A DNA stretch of 64,000 nucleotides from Parasponia andersonii (lineage: Eukaryota; Streptophyta; Magnoliopsida; Rosales; Cannabaceae): positions 222,379 to 286,378 of the forward strand of contig JXTB01000301.1 in the NCBI GenBank assembly GCA_002914805.1, given 5' to 3'. Numbering within the stretch: the stretch's first letter is position 1; every line of letters begins with the position of its first letter. This document shows positions 1 to 11,760 of the stretch, piece by piece. Both the position numbers and the translations under genes were made by a program. Under the pieces are notes generated by a model, which made no database searches, had not been told where the DNA came from, and saw nothing but the letters and a program-made list of their open reading frames with translations.

Positions 1-1041
1 CAGATAATCCCAGACCCAGAAAACAACTTTTAATGTATAAATTATGCTCGTAACATATCGAAACTCAGTTAAAAACCATTTCAAACAGTACTCATATAAA
101 TTACATACCCATTTCGCGGATTTCCGTCCTCCGTCTTACTGCCACGTCTTTTTTCTGTTTTTTCAACTTTTATCCTTTCTTCTTTTCTGCTCTTAGAATT
201 TCAGCTCGTTAGATAGTGTGATAAATTCAAGCATGAGATTACATGAAAGATTGTGAGGATATAGAGGGAGGAATAAGGAGCTACAGCTTGGTTAAAGAGG
301 AGAAGAGCGACATATACATTATAAACCAATTATAAAGGGCAGAAGTGACATTTCAGGTGGGTATATGCATATTTTTCAGAGTTTTATTGAGGGAAGCATA
401 TGTGCCAAAATATGCCTCTTATAATGCATATTTAACCTAATTTCCCTCTTACTTAGAGTACTTGACAGCTTGATTTCCCCGCCTAACATATCTTTTAACC
501 TTTGTTGAACCAACAATACCCATATTTTCATTCTCCATAATCCAAAATCATTTTTCTCATTGAACTTTTCTAAATCATACTTTATAGTAATCCCTATTGA
601 AGCAACCTAGCTCTTGATACCACTTGTTATGAATTTAGACCCATTATAATTTATTTTGACTCTTAGAGTATGATTAAAACACAAAACTAAATAAAGAAAA
701 TACTCACATACCTATGAACATAAATCGTTTAATGTTGTTTAGTTATAAAATATAGCCTATGTCCACAGAGACCACCAACAAGCGTTTTTCATAAAAAAGA
801 ATAATTACACACTCTTATAGTTTTTTATTTACCCGAAAAACCCAAAAAGCTCTCACTAAGTTTATAAGAGAATTTCTTCACTCTCTCTAACTCTCTCTAT
901 ATTCTAACCATATGCTCAGGAGTATAAATATGGCTTCCGCAAAGGTCCTATATATAGAGAATTAATAAGCTAAAGTCTTACTTCTAATAGAATTTGTAAT
1001 ACATGGTTTATCCCATGTAACCACCTACTCCATGGACAACA
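1..1041 (-). mobile_element. Partial Ty1/copia-type LTR element at the window edge (5' LTR plus leader)
   Basis: The + strand at about 611-622 reads CTCTTGATACCA. Its complement, TGGTATCAAGAG, resembles the initiator-Met tRNA primer-binding site used by many copia elements. It lies next to a TGTTATGAAT terminus at 625, which on the minus strand is an LTR end in ...AACA. This makes 625 to about 1041 a candidate 5' LTR of a minus-strand element whose body runs left, out of the window. The distal end (TGTTGTCC on the minus strand, at about 1041) is a guess from the TG...CA rule. AT-rich TATA-like sequence lies at about 938-960. No gag ORF is visible in 1-610. The target duplication cannot be tested because the other end is outside the window. 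Confidence 0.45.
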
Positions 1042-1082
1042 AAAAGAGTCCTAGTCCATGCCGAAATCTCTAAAGTATCCGT

Positions 1083-1602
1083 TGTTAGGAGATCAGTTTT
1101 GTGGAAGTGACAACATATATCTAAAATACGAGTTGAGAAAATTTTAAAAATGTATAAAGATAAAGTACACAAAAACTTAACATAGTTCACCCAATTTAGA
1201 CTACATCCATAGATAAAGCTGTGAAAAATATTACTATAAAAAGAAGATTACAACTCATTTATCTCTAAATACAAGGAGACTACAAATGAACGTCTCTTTC
1301 TTGAAATAAAAGAAAACATTCTCTTTAAATAATTTAAGAGAAAACAAATAGGATACTAAAAGGAACTCCTGAGCCTGAATTCTTTCTTAAAAAGAAGAAG
1401 AGATGCTGAGAATGGGATGTTAAATGAGGATATAGATAGAGGCATTTATAGTTGAATCCTTCTCCCTTAAATATCCCCATTTTCTTTTCTTTTTTTTCCT
1501 TCTTACTTTAGTTAATAATAGTGGTGCCACATATATTTGACCATTTATTCTTCAAAAATTATACCACAATGTTGGTGACGTATATATTTGATCATTCAAT
1601 AT
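1083..1602 (-). repeat. 3' LTR of the copia element
   Basis: This is about 520 bp. On the + strand it starts TGTTAGGAGATC and ends ...ATCATTCAATA (minus-strand start TATTGAATGATC, an eroded TGTTAAATGGTC). Its first 110 bp align with 10444-10553 with roughly 15% differences by eye, so the insertion is old. A purine-rich tract (minus strand CAAGTGAGAGAA, + strand about 1602-1613) abuts the internal edge and fits a polypurine tract. TCCGT at 1078-1082 is the target duplication. Confidence 0.85.
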
Positions 1603-4012
1603 TCTCTCACTTGAAGACTTGATTTTAATTATATCTTTATAATTGATAAATCTCTTTTTTCTTTCTTTGTCACTTTTTCATGATGCTTACATATCTGATA
1701 GGCCATATAAGGATCTACACCATCAGAACTTGTCAGTATTGATTGGTTTGGTTAAAGTATCTGTTAGGTTTTTCTTGATGTGAATCTTCCTTATGTCCAC
1801 ACTTCTATTTTCTATTGCTTCTCGAGTATTGAAAACCTATGTGCTTTGTCTTGGAATGAAAGGCTAGATTTCTTATAATGTACAAGGCACTCTGATTGTC
1901 ACAAAATAAAAGAATCTTCTTTTGTTTATGCCCAAGCTTCTTCAATAACCTTTGAACCAAACTAGCTTATTTATAAGCTCGTGTAGCCACTATGTATTCT
2001 ACTTCTATTGTAGATTAAGTCATAATAGTTTACAGTTTTGAAACCCAACTTACAACTCTTTCTACAAGAGTGAACACATAACCTGTAATAGATTTTCTTT
2101 TATCAAGGTTATCCACAAAATCTGAATCAATATATCTTTTTATAGTAAATTCAGATCTTCCGTAACATATTATATGAGGTTCCTTTGATATACCTCTGAA
2201 TCTTCTTCACAATATTCTAATACTCTTCATCAGAATTCGTCATATACTAATTAATCGCTCCCACTGCTTATACAATATATGGTCTTGTATATATTATAAC
2301 AAACATCAGGCTTCCTACCGCTAATATATATGATACTCGAGACATCTCCATCCTCTCTACTTTATTGATAGGACATATTAGATAACTTAAAGTTAATAGG
2401 CAGTAGGGTAGAAATTGGCTTATAATCTTGTATATTGAAGTGGCACAAGATTTTTTTCAAATAATTCTTCTAAGAAAGCCAAATTTTCATATTACTTCTG
2501 TCTCGATGAATTTGTATCCCTAGAATCTTGTTTGCTGGTTTCAAGTCCATCATATCAAATTATCTAGCCAATTGTGTATTAATTCTTAGACTCGAGATTT
2601 GTCAGGGCTCTCTACCAATATGTCATTCACATATAATAATAAGATAATGAAATTACTACTTTCTTCAAACTTTCTGAAGTATGTGCAATTGTCTGAACTG
2701 AGCCTGTTCTACCCAAGGCTTATGATGAAAGAATCAAATCTCTTATACTAGCACTTTGGTACTTGTTTGAGTTCATATAGAGATTCGTTTAACTTACAAA
2801 CCAAGTTCTTTTTGCTTATTTCAGCAAAAAATTTTAGTTAGAGTATCTAAATCTCTTCTTTAAGTTCTCCATGAAGAAAAGTAGTTTTTACATCTAGCTG
2901 CTCTAGATATATGTCAAATATAGTACAAATTGCCAGAACCACTCTGACTATTGTGAGTCGAATCACAAGTGAAAATATTTCATTAAGGTCAGTATCTTCT
3001 TTTTGAGCATATCTCTTTACCACTAATTTCACACGATACTGCTCCACTTAAGCATTACTATCATATTTAATTTTGTAGACCTATTTGTTTCCAATGGCCT
3101 TCCTTCCTCGTGGGAGTAAAATAAGATCCTATGTCTTGTTCTTGTGAAGGGCTTCGATCTCTTCTTGTATTGCTACCATCTATAGAGATACATCTGGGCT
3201 TTTAGTAGCTTCATAGAAAGTTGTTGGCTCTCTATCTTCTGTTAGGAGGCAGTATGCAATACTGCTCTCACTGACATAATCTAAGTGCCATATCGATGGT
3301 TTTCTCTTATGAGCTAATCGATGGATTTTAGAAGCTTCTTCCTCGACTAGTTCTTCTACTTCGTGCTCCGGTACTGCTTCAGAAGAATTTGAAGCTTTAG
3401 CATTCTTTATACATGAACTGTAGAAGTTTCTAGATTGCTATCGTCTACTTTCTCTTGTAGTTTATTTTCTGTAAATATCACATCTCTATTGATGACAATC
3501 TTATGGATAGTGGAATCCCATCAGCAATATCCTAAGAGTACATAATTTCTGGACTTTGAATCCACTTTTTTGATTTCTTGAGTATTGTACACCTACGCAG
3601 TACTTCTAAATATGTGTAAGCGAGAATAATCAACTAGCTTATCAGCCCACATCTCTATTGATGTCTTTAGATTAATTACATTTGATGGAGAGCAACTGAG
3701 CACATAACAATCAATTTAGACTGCTTTTGCCCAGAATGGCTTGAGTAGACCCGTAGCTCTCAATATTGCTCTTGTCCTTTCCAACAAGATTCTATTTATC
3801 TACTTTGTCACTGCATCTTGTCGAGGAGTCTAAGCCATTGTGAACTGCCTCTTGATACATTTTTATTGACAGTAGTTATTAAACTCATTGCTAGTATATT
3901 CTCTTTCATTGTCCGTACTCAAACACTTGATCTTTTCTCCACATTCAAGCTTCACCCATACTTTGAATATTTTGAAGACTGAAAACACATTCAGCTTCTT
4001 CTTGATAGCATA
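1603..4012 (-). pseudogene. Copia integrase, reverse transcriptase and RNase H remnant
   Basis: Reading the minus strand from 4012 down: an integrase core piece with KIKCLSTDNE (second catalytic D region) at about 3900-3950, then ERTRAILRATGLLKPFWAKAV at about 3720-3800. Next is RT, with KLVVKRYAQKEDTDLNEIFS and LEQLDVKTTFLHGELKEEI inside 2847-3047. The catalytic YVDD box is at about 2622-2636 and reads YVND here. An RNase H block with STIEVEYIVATRA lies at about 1985-2020. Many stops and frameshifts separate the pieces, so no polyprotein can be made. D to N in the YVDD box would also abolish RT activity, by family knowledge. Confidence 0.8.
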
Positions 4013-4275
4013 TGTAAAATCCCAGATTTTTGGGAGGGTAATTTGAACATTTTATCAATTTTTTGGATATGATAATAAAGGGATTAATTTGCAAAAATTT
4101 GTGTAGAAGGACTAAATTACAATTAATTTTGAGGATTGAATCGATGGAGTTTGAGAATCGGGGACTATAGAACAAATTTTTAAAAATCTATACAGTCCTA
4201 TATATTCCTACTCACGTGGGTTCCTTTTTTTTCCGATCACTCTCTCTCTATCTTCCTCACCAGACTCTCTCTCGC

Positions 4276-4325
<50 letters not shown>

Positions 4326-6232
4326 CGCTCGGCTGAAGGGGAAGAAGAAGGTCGCGCTGCCTCCTGCCGTCGTCCGCCAGAGTAGCCCACCGGTGGAGCT
4401 CCCCTATGCCATGCCGAGTCGACGCCGACCAGCTGCCACCGCCGGAGAAGCCGCCGTTGCCGGAGAAGAGGAAGTGTGCCGTTTTGGATTTTTCGCCACC
4501 GGCGACGATTCTAACTATCATTTGACCTCTAACTAGGCTCGTTGGATTCGTCTCGTCGAGAGGAAGCTCAAAGTATATATATCTTCATCTCATACTACCC
4601 GAATCAAAAGTTATCATTTTTGAAATATTTTGTGCTTGAGTTGACTTTTTGATACGGCCGTTGGATCGTGATTTTGTTATCATTTTTGGATTATACTTGG
4701 AAAATGGGGAAGTTTGATATATATATATATTGCCTATGTTTGGTGATTGGCACAAAATTCAAAATCGAACAGCTAAGATTTTCCTCGATTCGCATGCCAC
4801 TGGTCCGGTATAGGCCCGGACCCGAATTGGACAAGTTATATGTCTAACCTAGCTATTTTTGGTGCTAGGAATTAGCGAAGAGGTCTGTTTGTGGAATTGA
4901 AACTCCGTTGAAAAGTTGGTTTTTCGCAAGAGGACTATCGATGGCTTGGAATTAGTTCTTGACCCTCTGGATGATCGTGAACGACACCTTGAGGATTCAA
5001 TAGCGTGGCATCGCTACACTTGTGAGGTAGGGATTCGGTTACCTTCGTTTTATACTATTTTTGAATAAAACTTAATTTCTGCAACATATGAGAACAAATG
5101 TAGTTTTTGATTTTCTTGAACAAATGTGATATACTCTGATGGTATGATATACATATATACTATATTGATCTGAGGATTTTCTGAGTGCAGGTTATTTTGG
5201 GTATAGCAAAATAGGGCTGTTGTGCTGCCCGTTTTTCTACAAAACTGTAATATACTTATTTTATTGAAAAATCAGAGTACGATTATTTTCACACTTCAGT
5301 TCTGTATTGCACGTGTCATAGGATCATACATAACCACCGTGTTAGTGTGGCATTGCGTGCCCCACCATTGGTGTAGAGTCTGTAAACTAGCACGTGGTAT
5401 CGTTTCTTCTGATTACCTCCCTATTTGGCAGACATAGACAATTCGATTGTCCCTCCAAGTTTGGTAAGCGATACATGGGTGTCCCCTCTGGGTATAGGCT
5501 TAGGTGTCAGGCAAGCTGTTAGGTACACTTAGTACCATCATCCTAGGTTTCTACAAATGAGAGGATGTGAGCTTATGAGTATGAGTTGATTTGTGTCATG
5601 TGCATCTGAATTAAATGGTTTTGATTATACTGATTTATTTATACATATACGTGACGATTTTCGGTTTTGGATTATCATATACATATAAATATATATATAT
5701 ATATATGTATTGGATTTAAACTAACCATGCAGGAGATTTCCATCACTAAAATATTTTCGATCGAGGTCATTATTTTTCATACTGTGCATTTAATGCTCAC
5801 TCATTTCCTCCATTCCTCAGGTGGTATCCGGTGTGATTTTGGAGATCAAGAAGAGTAAGAGGCTATCAGGATTGTAGTTCGTTATCTTGGTAATGCTTGA
5901 AGCGTGTTGTAGTGGTATTTGGACTGTTTAAGTTTTGTTTTAGCATTGAACCAGTATTACTACTTTCTATTTTTGTCTGTGAACTCATGTATGCCATTCT
6001 GTATCTGTTCTGACGTGGATGATGATGATACTTGAACACATATTTGATTTACGTTCTTTTCGTTATTTATTCGATCTATGTTTAACAGTGTATACGAACT
6101 GTGGGAGAGGTTTACCGGATAGAATTCTAAATATTTTTATCTAAAATTGACTATTTTATAAAACTAAAATTTTTTAAATGTTTTCAGATAAACCAAGGAA
6201 TTTCTCATCCTTGCGGATTTTGGGTTGTGACA
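4013..6232 (-). mobile_element. Solo LTR (TGTCAC family, 2.2 kb) inserted in copia integrase
   Basis: The minus strand starts TGTCACAACCCAAAATCCGC at 6232 and ends ...GGGATTTTACA at 4013. The flanks GCATA (4008-4012) and GGATA (6233-6237) form a near-perfect 5-bp target duplication with one mismatch. Copia integrase sequence resumes on each side. No gag or pol is inside, so it is a solo LTR. It is the reverse-complement relative of 50338-52471, including a CT/GA microsatellite (4277-4322), TA tracts (about 4717-4730 and 5687-5706) and the block at about 5790-5822. Short ORFs here are microsatellite or LTR translations and not genes. Confidence 0.85.
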
Positions 6233-6491
6233 GGATACATCCAATATCTTCTGAAATAATCATTAATAAAAAATATCTAGCTCCTCCAAGAGACGTCATC
6301 GGTGCTTGCCAAATATCAAAATAAACCAAGTCTAGAATCTTTTTATTTCTAGAATTGGATGTGTTGAACTTTAATCTATGCTGATTAGTTGTGACACAAT
6401 GCTCACAAAAGGATAAAGATACCTTTGTGAGATCATGAAGTAATGTTGGTTTACAGAGAATCTTCAAGTTTTATTTCGACATATGACCAAG
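6233..6491 (-). pseudogene. Copia integrase N-terminal remnant, flanked by two LTR insertions
   Basis: This minus-strand fragment contains SLSFCEHCVTTNQHRLKF, the second half of the copia integrase HHCC zinc domain, and LDLVYFDIW...SLGGARYFLL, the start of the core with the first catalytic-type D. Its upstream edge is the solo LTR at 6497-9140 (plus its target duplication). Its downstream edge is the solo LTR at 4013-6232. A TAA stop lies near its start. Confidence 0.75.
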
Positions 6492-6496
6492 TTTAT

Positions 6497-9140
6497 TTTA
6501 AAACCCTTTAAAATAGTAAGGGTATTTGGGTCTTCTGATCTAATTTTTTTTATTATTTTAAAAAATCGAATTATTGAATAAATATGGATTAGTTTAAGTC
6601 TAGACGCATTTGGGCTTAAATGTAAAGAATTTTCAAAGGAATAGACTAAAATGTAAATAAATAAGGGTGTAATTGAAAGAAAATTTCAAAATCTCGGTAA
6701 ATATGCAAATAAATAAAATAATGCCTTTTTGCTCAGTATTTAACATATGGCCCTACAATTTTAAAAGTTTCTTTTTAAGTCCTCTATTTCTTTCTCTTTT
6801 CTCCCCGAAGTCCTAATGCCATTAGAGAGGCCAAGCTCTGTTGAAAGCCACAGCGAGCACACCACTCGTCCTCCTCGACAACACGCCGCCTAAGCAGCTC
6901 TGCCACCTGCCGACGATGGAGCATCACCTACCACCACCCCTACTTGCGCCACCCAGCCATATGTGAGAGCCATGGAAGTCGCAGGCTGTCGCGGTAGGCG
7001 TTTTCGACCGTGGGACTTGCAATCGGCTGCTGCATATCCTCCCCATCGGCGAGTGGGACTCTGATTCGTCCTTCTCAACGATCAACGATCAGTCCCGTGG
7101 CGTAGATCAGCTCCAATGAGCATGTTATGTTTTTAGCCGTTTTTAAACTTTAAAAATTTGCATTAATGTGATTATTTTTAAATAATTGATTTATTGGTAT
7201 TAATTAGTGAAATTGTTGGAGAATTTAATATACAAAAAGGATGATTGATTTTGTGCAGTTGAATTTATGTTGGTTAGAAAATTTGAATATAAAATTGGTA
7301 TTAGTTCAATTATTTCTAGAAAAGTGATATTCTAGTAAGTATTTTTCCAAGTAATTATTTAAGCCGTAAAAATAATATGACATAAAATAGAAGTTTAAAA
7401 CAAGGGCAAATATGATTTTGTGGCATTGAAATAGTATCTGGAAGCATGTTAATTATCTAATCGAAAAAGTAAATATTTTTTTAAATATTTTGAAAAATTG
7501 ATATTTTTGTAATTCTCAGGTTTTACAACTTGTTTAAGATCTGAGACCTCGAAACTGAATTCTGATTTCACATTTAGACTCAATGAGGTTGAGATGCAAA
7601 TTTTGATATAAAATATGATTGTGTTTCAAAATAGTACGAAAATCGAGGCACATGACTCGTGAATAATATCATTTTGCGTCCCACGGGTCAAGTTTTGCCT
7701 TAGAACTCCCTTTTGATAAATTATATGTCTAACCTATTATTTTTGGATACTCTAAATTTAGTGATAATCTCCATTTCTCAATCTAAGGCTCTGTTGGACA
7801 AATTACTTTTTCAAGTGAGTTTACCAGGATCCCGAAACGGCTGTTCAAGCACCCAGTGACCAATGTGTGTTTCTTCGAGCGTCGTTTGCTTGGTATAGTT
7901 ACGATATTGAGGTAGAAGTTCAATTTCCTAGTTTTATACTTGTTTTGATTTATAATTGCATTATAATTAATTTATGAAAAATCGTGAATTTTGCGATAAT
8001 TGATAAATTGTTGAAATATATTGGATTATACTGTGATTGAACTGTGTGTAATTTTATACATATTTTTAGATTGTGATTATGGGTTTATATATCGATATAC
8101 TGCCAATGTTATAATAAATTCGAGAGTAATGCCAAGTGGTATTTTTAAAAGCATAGTTTGGTGAATATTTTGCATAGTTATTACATATCATGTTACATGT
8201 TGTACATACCAAGAGATCACATACCTAAGTTCCATTATTGGATCATGGTAGTTTAGATCACTGACAAGTTGCTATATCACTAGGTGAAAGACCTAGGCCC
8301 ATGCACAGGTTTTTTTTACTAACGCATCTCTGGATAGTATCAGGATGTTGGGTACCTTTGATAATGGGTATTACTGGACTGTGATAGGAGTAGAGGTCAC
8401 TCATTTATATTAGTTGATATATGATATGCACAATAATGTATTTCTGGTTTTTGTTTTGAATATGTGATTATTCTATATATCAATTGTTTTATAAACTTAG
8501 TTTATAAATGGATTTTGAAAATGGTATTAACTATGCAGGTTTAGTAAAATTATATCCATTTAAAAAGATAACTGAATTTTTACTGAGCATGTGAATGCTC
8601 ACCCCCTACTTCTCCTACTTTCAGGTGTCTGTTTATTTGTAGTAGCCATCCTAGTAGTTAGATAAGCTGTGTTAGTTTGTGCTTGCATTTCTATTCATAA
8701 TCCCTAATGAGTATCTATATTTTGCTAAATTTTTTTAATTGTCTAATTATTTAGCCAAGAACAGTAAATTTACTAAGTGGATGTATGAGAATGGTTTTAT
8801 TATTAATTTAAGAACTTGAAACTTCAAGTGATTTTATGTAAATTATTTTGGACATTGATCTAAAGTTTTCATTTTAGTTGAATTTAATTTACCATAATTT
8901 ATAATTTCTCAATAAGTATTCAAATGAGATAGCTGGAAATTTTCTTGAACTTTATCGGATATTTTTCTAAAGTAATTAAAAACTAATAAGAGTTTTAGTA
9001 GTTGTGGAATTCATAATGATTTGAGGATCAAAATAAAATTGTTTAATACTTAATTTCTCTGGAATTTTATAAACCTTATATTTTTTTATTTTCTACTTAA
9101 ATTTACTAAAAGTCATAGTTTGGGATTTTTATTCGTGACA
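6497..9140 (-). mobile_element. Solo LTR (TGTCAC family, 2.6 kb) inserted in copia pre-integrase region
   Basis: The minus strand starts TGTCACGAATAAAAATCCC at 9140. It ends at 6497 with ...GGGTTTTAAA, an eroded form of GGGTTTTACA. The flanks TTTAT (6492-6496) and TTTAC (9141-9145) are a 5-bp target duplication with one mismatch, and the copia WHRK/LGHMS junction lies exactly at this point. There is no internal coding domain. It resembles the LTR beginning at 55971, for example in the CCCCTACTTCTCCTACTTTC block at about 8604-8625 (inverse of 56270-56303). The GC-rich stretch 6830-7090 yields spurious ORFs. Confidence 0.82.
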
Positions 9141-9515
9141 TTTACGATGCCACACTATCATAGATTTATCTTCAAAATTTGTTGAAGCAACTGATACCTC
9201 TACTTCCATCAGTGTTTCTTTTTTAAGCATGTATAAATTTACTACAATTTTCATGATCTCATTCTCGACACGAGTTTTGAAACCAAGATTATCTAATTGT
9301 CCTATAAATAATAGATTTTTCTTTAGGCTTTTCACATATCGCACCTCTTGAAAAGTATTAACAGTACCATCATACATTTTCATCTTGATGGTGCCAGTCC
9401 TAGTGATCTCTAAGGCATGATCGTTATCCATGAACATAGATCTTCTAGAGACAAGTTCATATGTGTGAAACTGCTCACTGTGAGAAGCCATATGTTTTGT
9501 TGCTCTCGAATCCAC
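9141..9515 (-). pseudogene. Copia protease and GAG-pre-integrase remnant
   Basis: The minus-strand frame starts MDSRATKHMASH, the copia aspartic protease signature (D-S-G/A-A-T-x-H-M) with R in place of the usual G/A, so the active-site loop looks damaged. It continues through VRYVKSLKKNLLFIGQLDN, a typical spacer, to the WHR of the GAG-pre-integrase domain, where the solo LTR at 6497-9140 interrupts it. The last residues of the open frame lie in the inserted LTR and are not copia sequence. Confidence 0.75.
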
Positions 9516-9540
9516 TAATCAAATATCTGAAGTACTTGCA

Positions 9541-10430
9541 ATATTCCTCTAAGCATTTGTTGACTCGAGGTCCTTTCCTCTAGAATCTTTATTCCTCTTA
9601 AGTTGCCAACACTCCAATTTGATGTGCATTTTCTTACTGCAGTGATAGCACTTGACATTATTCTTATTTATTGACTTTGATCTACTATGACTTTGACTCT
9701 CACTAAGCTACATTTCGTTGATCTTCCTTCGTTATCAAAGCTTCTACTTATTGTGAACTTATCAATTTGCCTTTCTTGTTCTTATATCGATTTTCTTTTT
9801 TAAGAACAATAGTTGTAAGATAGTTGAAAGCTTGAGTTATAATATTGTTGGTCACATTTATGATGAACTGATTATATGAATCAGATAGACTCTGAAATAA
9901 GATTTCTGCATGTTTATTATCCTCTATTTTATGCTCCATTATCGTGAGCTACGAAAATAGAGTATTGAGGGTATTGATATGCTCAGTCACCATAGTTGAT
10001 TCCATTATCCGATGGTTATATAATCTAATTTTCAAGAAAATTTTATTGTGAAGTGACTTGGCCTGATACAACTTTGTCAGTGGATCCTATATCTCTTTGA
10101 CTAACTTTTTCTCTTCAATATTTGATATAACTCCATCTACTAGCATCAGATATAAGTTAGTGACACTATTGCTATCCATCTTGTCCCACTTTTTATCATT
10201 AGTAATCTCAGTAAGCCTTTTCCCAATTGCTGCTAAGCAATTATCTTTTCTCGACATTGGCTTTATTTTTATTTTTCACATAGAGAAATTGCTCCATTTG
10301 AATTTCTTAATATCAAATTTCGTCACCATTTTTGTTCACCACGATTTCTTTAATTACCATTATTTCACTATATGTGAATATAACTGTATATGTGAATAGT
10401 ACATATGCGTGCACAATATTCTAACCAATG
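9541..10430 (-). pseudogene. Copia gag remnant with CCHC zinc knuckle
   Basis: The clearest open piece is 9748-9939 on the minus strand. It contains EILFQSLSDSYNQFIINV, which resembles the LLxSLPxSYxxF block of copia Gag. Downstream at about 9612-9665 the minus strand encodes a C-x2-C-x4-H-x4-C knuckle (CYHCSKKMHIKLEC). The frame is broken by stops between these pieces. A Gag of this kind would package element RNA, but this copy cannot make a full product. Confidence 0.7.
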
Positions 10431-10442
10431 ACTCTGATACCA
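10431..10442 (-). other. Primer-binding site of the copia element
   Basis: The + strand is ACTCTGATACCA, so the minus strand reads TGGTATCAGAGT. This matches the complement of the plant initiator-Met tRNA 3' end used as primer by copia elements. It lies one base inside the 5' LTR, which fixes the orientation. Confidence 0.85.
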
Positions 10443-10443
10443 C

Positions 10444-10662
10444 TATTAGGAAATCGGTTTTGTGAAAGCGATAATACACAAATAAAATATAAGTTGAGAA
10501 AATTTTGAAAAATGTGAAAAGATAAGGCACATAAAAACTTAACGTGGTTCACCCTTTTCTTTCTTACTTTGGTCAATAATGGTGGTGCTACATATATTTG
10601 ACCATTTCTTCTTCGAAAATTATAGCACTATGTTAGTGATGTATATATTTGACCATTTAACA
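10444..10662 (-). repeat. 5' LTR of the copia element, internally deleted
   Basis: This LTR matches both ends of the left LTR but lacks about 300 bp from its middle. The sequence passes from ...GTGGTTCACCC straight to TTTTCTTTCTTACTTTGG, while the left copy has the intervening bases from about 1193 to 1490. Its end ...CCATTTAACA at 10653-10662 is followed by target duplication TCCGT at 10663-10667. The other end (TATTAGGA, 10444) abuts the primer-binding site. Losing the middle of the 5' LTR would probably remove U3 promoter sequence. Confidence 0.85.
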
Positions 10663-10667
10663 TCCGT

Positions 10668-11540
10668 GTCTCTAATTAGCTTATATCTTAGTTGTAGTAA
10701 AACACCTTAGAATCCTAATTGCATAGAAATGTTTTGAAGGGGAACCATGTGTATAACAAAAGGAAAGAAACAACTTATATGTATCCAAAAAGAAAGAATG
10801 TATAAATCATAACATAAAAAAGTAAATAAATAAGTGTAAAAATGGACATATGTAACTTAAAAAAAGAAAACGTAAAAGGAAAACTATTTAGGTAGAAAAA
10901 GAAAAAAGAAAAGTAAAGCGTTCAATGAAAAGAATAAACATGAGATCAAGTAATTCTATGATTAGCGGGATAAATCAGGGAAAGGGTAGTATGTAGAAGA
11001 AAAAATTGAAAAAAGAAAAAAAAAAAGAAAAGAAAATTAGGCATGAAAATCTTGTTAAAAAATGTGGTGTATCGAGTATTTTTAATTTTGTAATTTTTAG
11101 CAGTATTATTACTTTGTCTAATTAAGTCTCTTGCCTATTAAAAGGGGTGTTTTATACAACTTCATGCAAATTTAATCCTCTATAATAAAATGGATAATGT
11201 TAGGTGTTTCAAATTTTTAATACCAATATATACGTTATATGAGTTTGGATAATGTTACGTGTATCAAATTTTTAATACCAACACATTTTAGTTGATATTA
11301 TTCAATTGTGTACTAGAACTTAACACATAAAAATTAATGTATTCACCAACTGAATGATAACAATTAACATAACACATGTATTAGTATTAAAATTGTGGTA
11401 TAAATTTTAAATATTTAGCATTATTCTATAAAATAATCATTTTAAATTATTATTATTTTTTATTTCTTTCATCCCAGACTTTTTCTCTCCCTTCTAGATG
11501 TGTTTCTCTTTATTTTTTCCCTATCTCTGACCCAACATAA
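10668..11540. other. Intergenic, AT/A-rich; contains a MITE
   Basis: This is the flank of the copia insertion, with A-rich tracts (about 10780-11040). Apart from the MITE at 11192-11427 I see no gene. Confidence 0.6.
11192..11427. repeat. MITE-like element with a duplicated left end
   Basis: The left end GGATAATGTTAGGTGTTTC followed by AAATTTTTAATACCAA is roughly inverted at the right end (reverse complement AGAATAATGCTAAATATTTA...). The left end occurs twice in tandem, at 11192 and 11247 (55-bp step). The same family appears at 26143-26344. No coding capacity. Superfamily not assigned. Confidence 0.5.
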
Positions 11541-11760
11541 GTTTCGGAGTCTTATTCAGGTGAAGAGAGAGAGGAGAAGAGAGGAGAAGAGAAGAGAATA
11601 CTGATAGCGACTGGTAGGCGAAAACCCCACCTAAGAGGACGGAAGTCTAAACGAACACCGCTGTTCAAAACCCAAAGCTACGTGAAGCCGTGGTGGCGCT
11701 AGGGCATCCTCTTATCATGCGCCGCACTTGACCGTCTTCCTGCTTCTTCTGTTCTCTCCC
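11541..11760 (+). promoter_or_regulatory. Probable 5' UTR and core promoter of the SGT-like gene
   Basis: A GA-rich tract (about 11562-11600) precedes the start codon by roughly 160-200 bp, and CT-rich sequence precedes it at 11480-11520. No clear TATA box is seen, so a TATA-less, GA/CT-type plant promoter is likely. The context CTCTCCCATGG at the ATG is acceptable. The transcription start is not determined. Confidence 0.4.

Larger units (their letters stand above)
1083..10662 (-). mobile_element. Decayed Ty1/copia retrotransposon with nested solo LTR insertions
   Basis: The element is bounded by two related LTRs (1083-1602 and 10444-10662) and by a perfect 5-bp target duplication, TCCGT at 1078-1082 and 10663-10667. 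An initiator-Met-type primer-binding site lies just inside the right LTR, so the element reads on the minus strand. Between the LTRs, in minus-strand order, are gag with a CCHC knuckle, protease, GAG-pre-integrase, integrase, reverse transcriptase and RNase H, all broken by stops and frameshifts. The domain order (integrase before RT) is that of copia. Motif flavour suggests the Tork/Tnt1 group, but that is a guess. Two younger insertions (4013-6232 and 6497-9140) split pol. Without them the element would be about 4.7 kb. Confidence 0.9.

Noticed and set aside
4208..4536. Overlapping ORFs on both strands around the CT repeat
   Set aside because: They consist of SLSLSL or RERERE microsatellite translations inside the solo LTR, and the same occurs in the related LTR at 52167-52433.
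6890..7078. GC-rich 62-aa minus-strand ORF
   Set aside because: It lies inside the solo LTR at 6497-9140, has no recognisable domain, and simple composition bias explains it.
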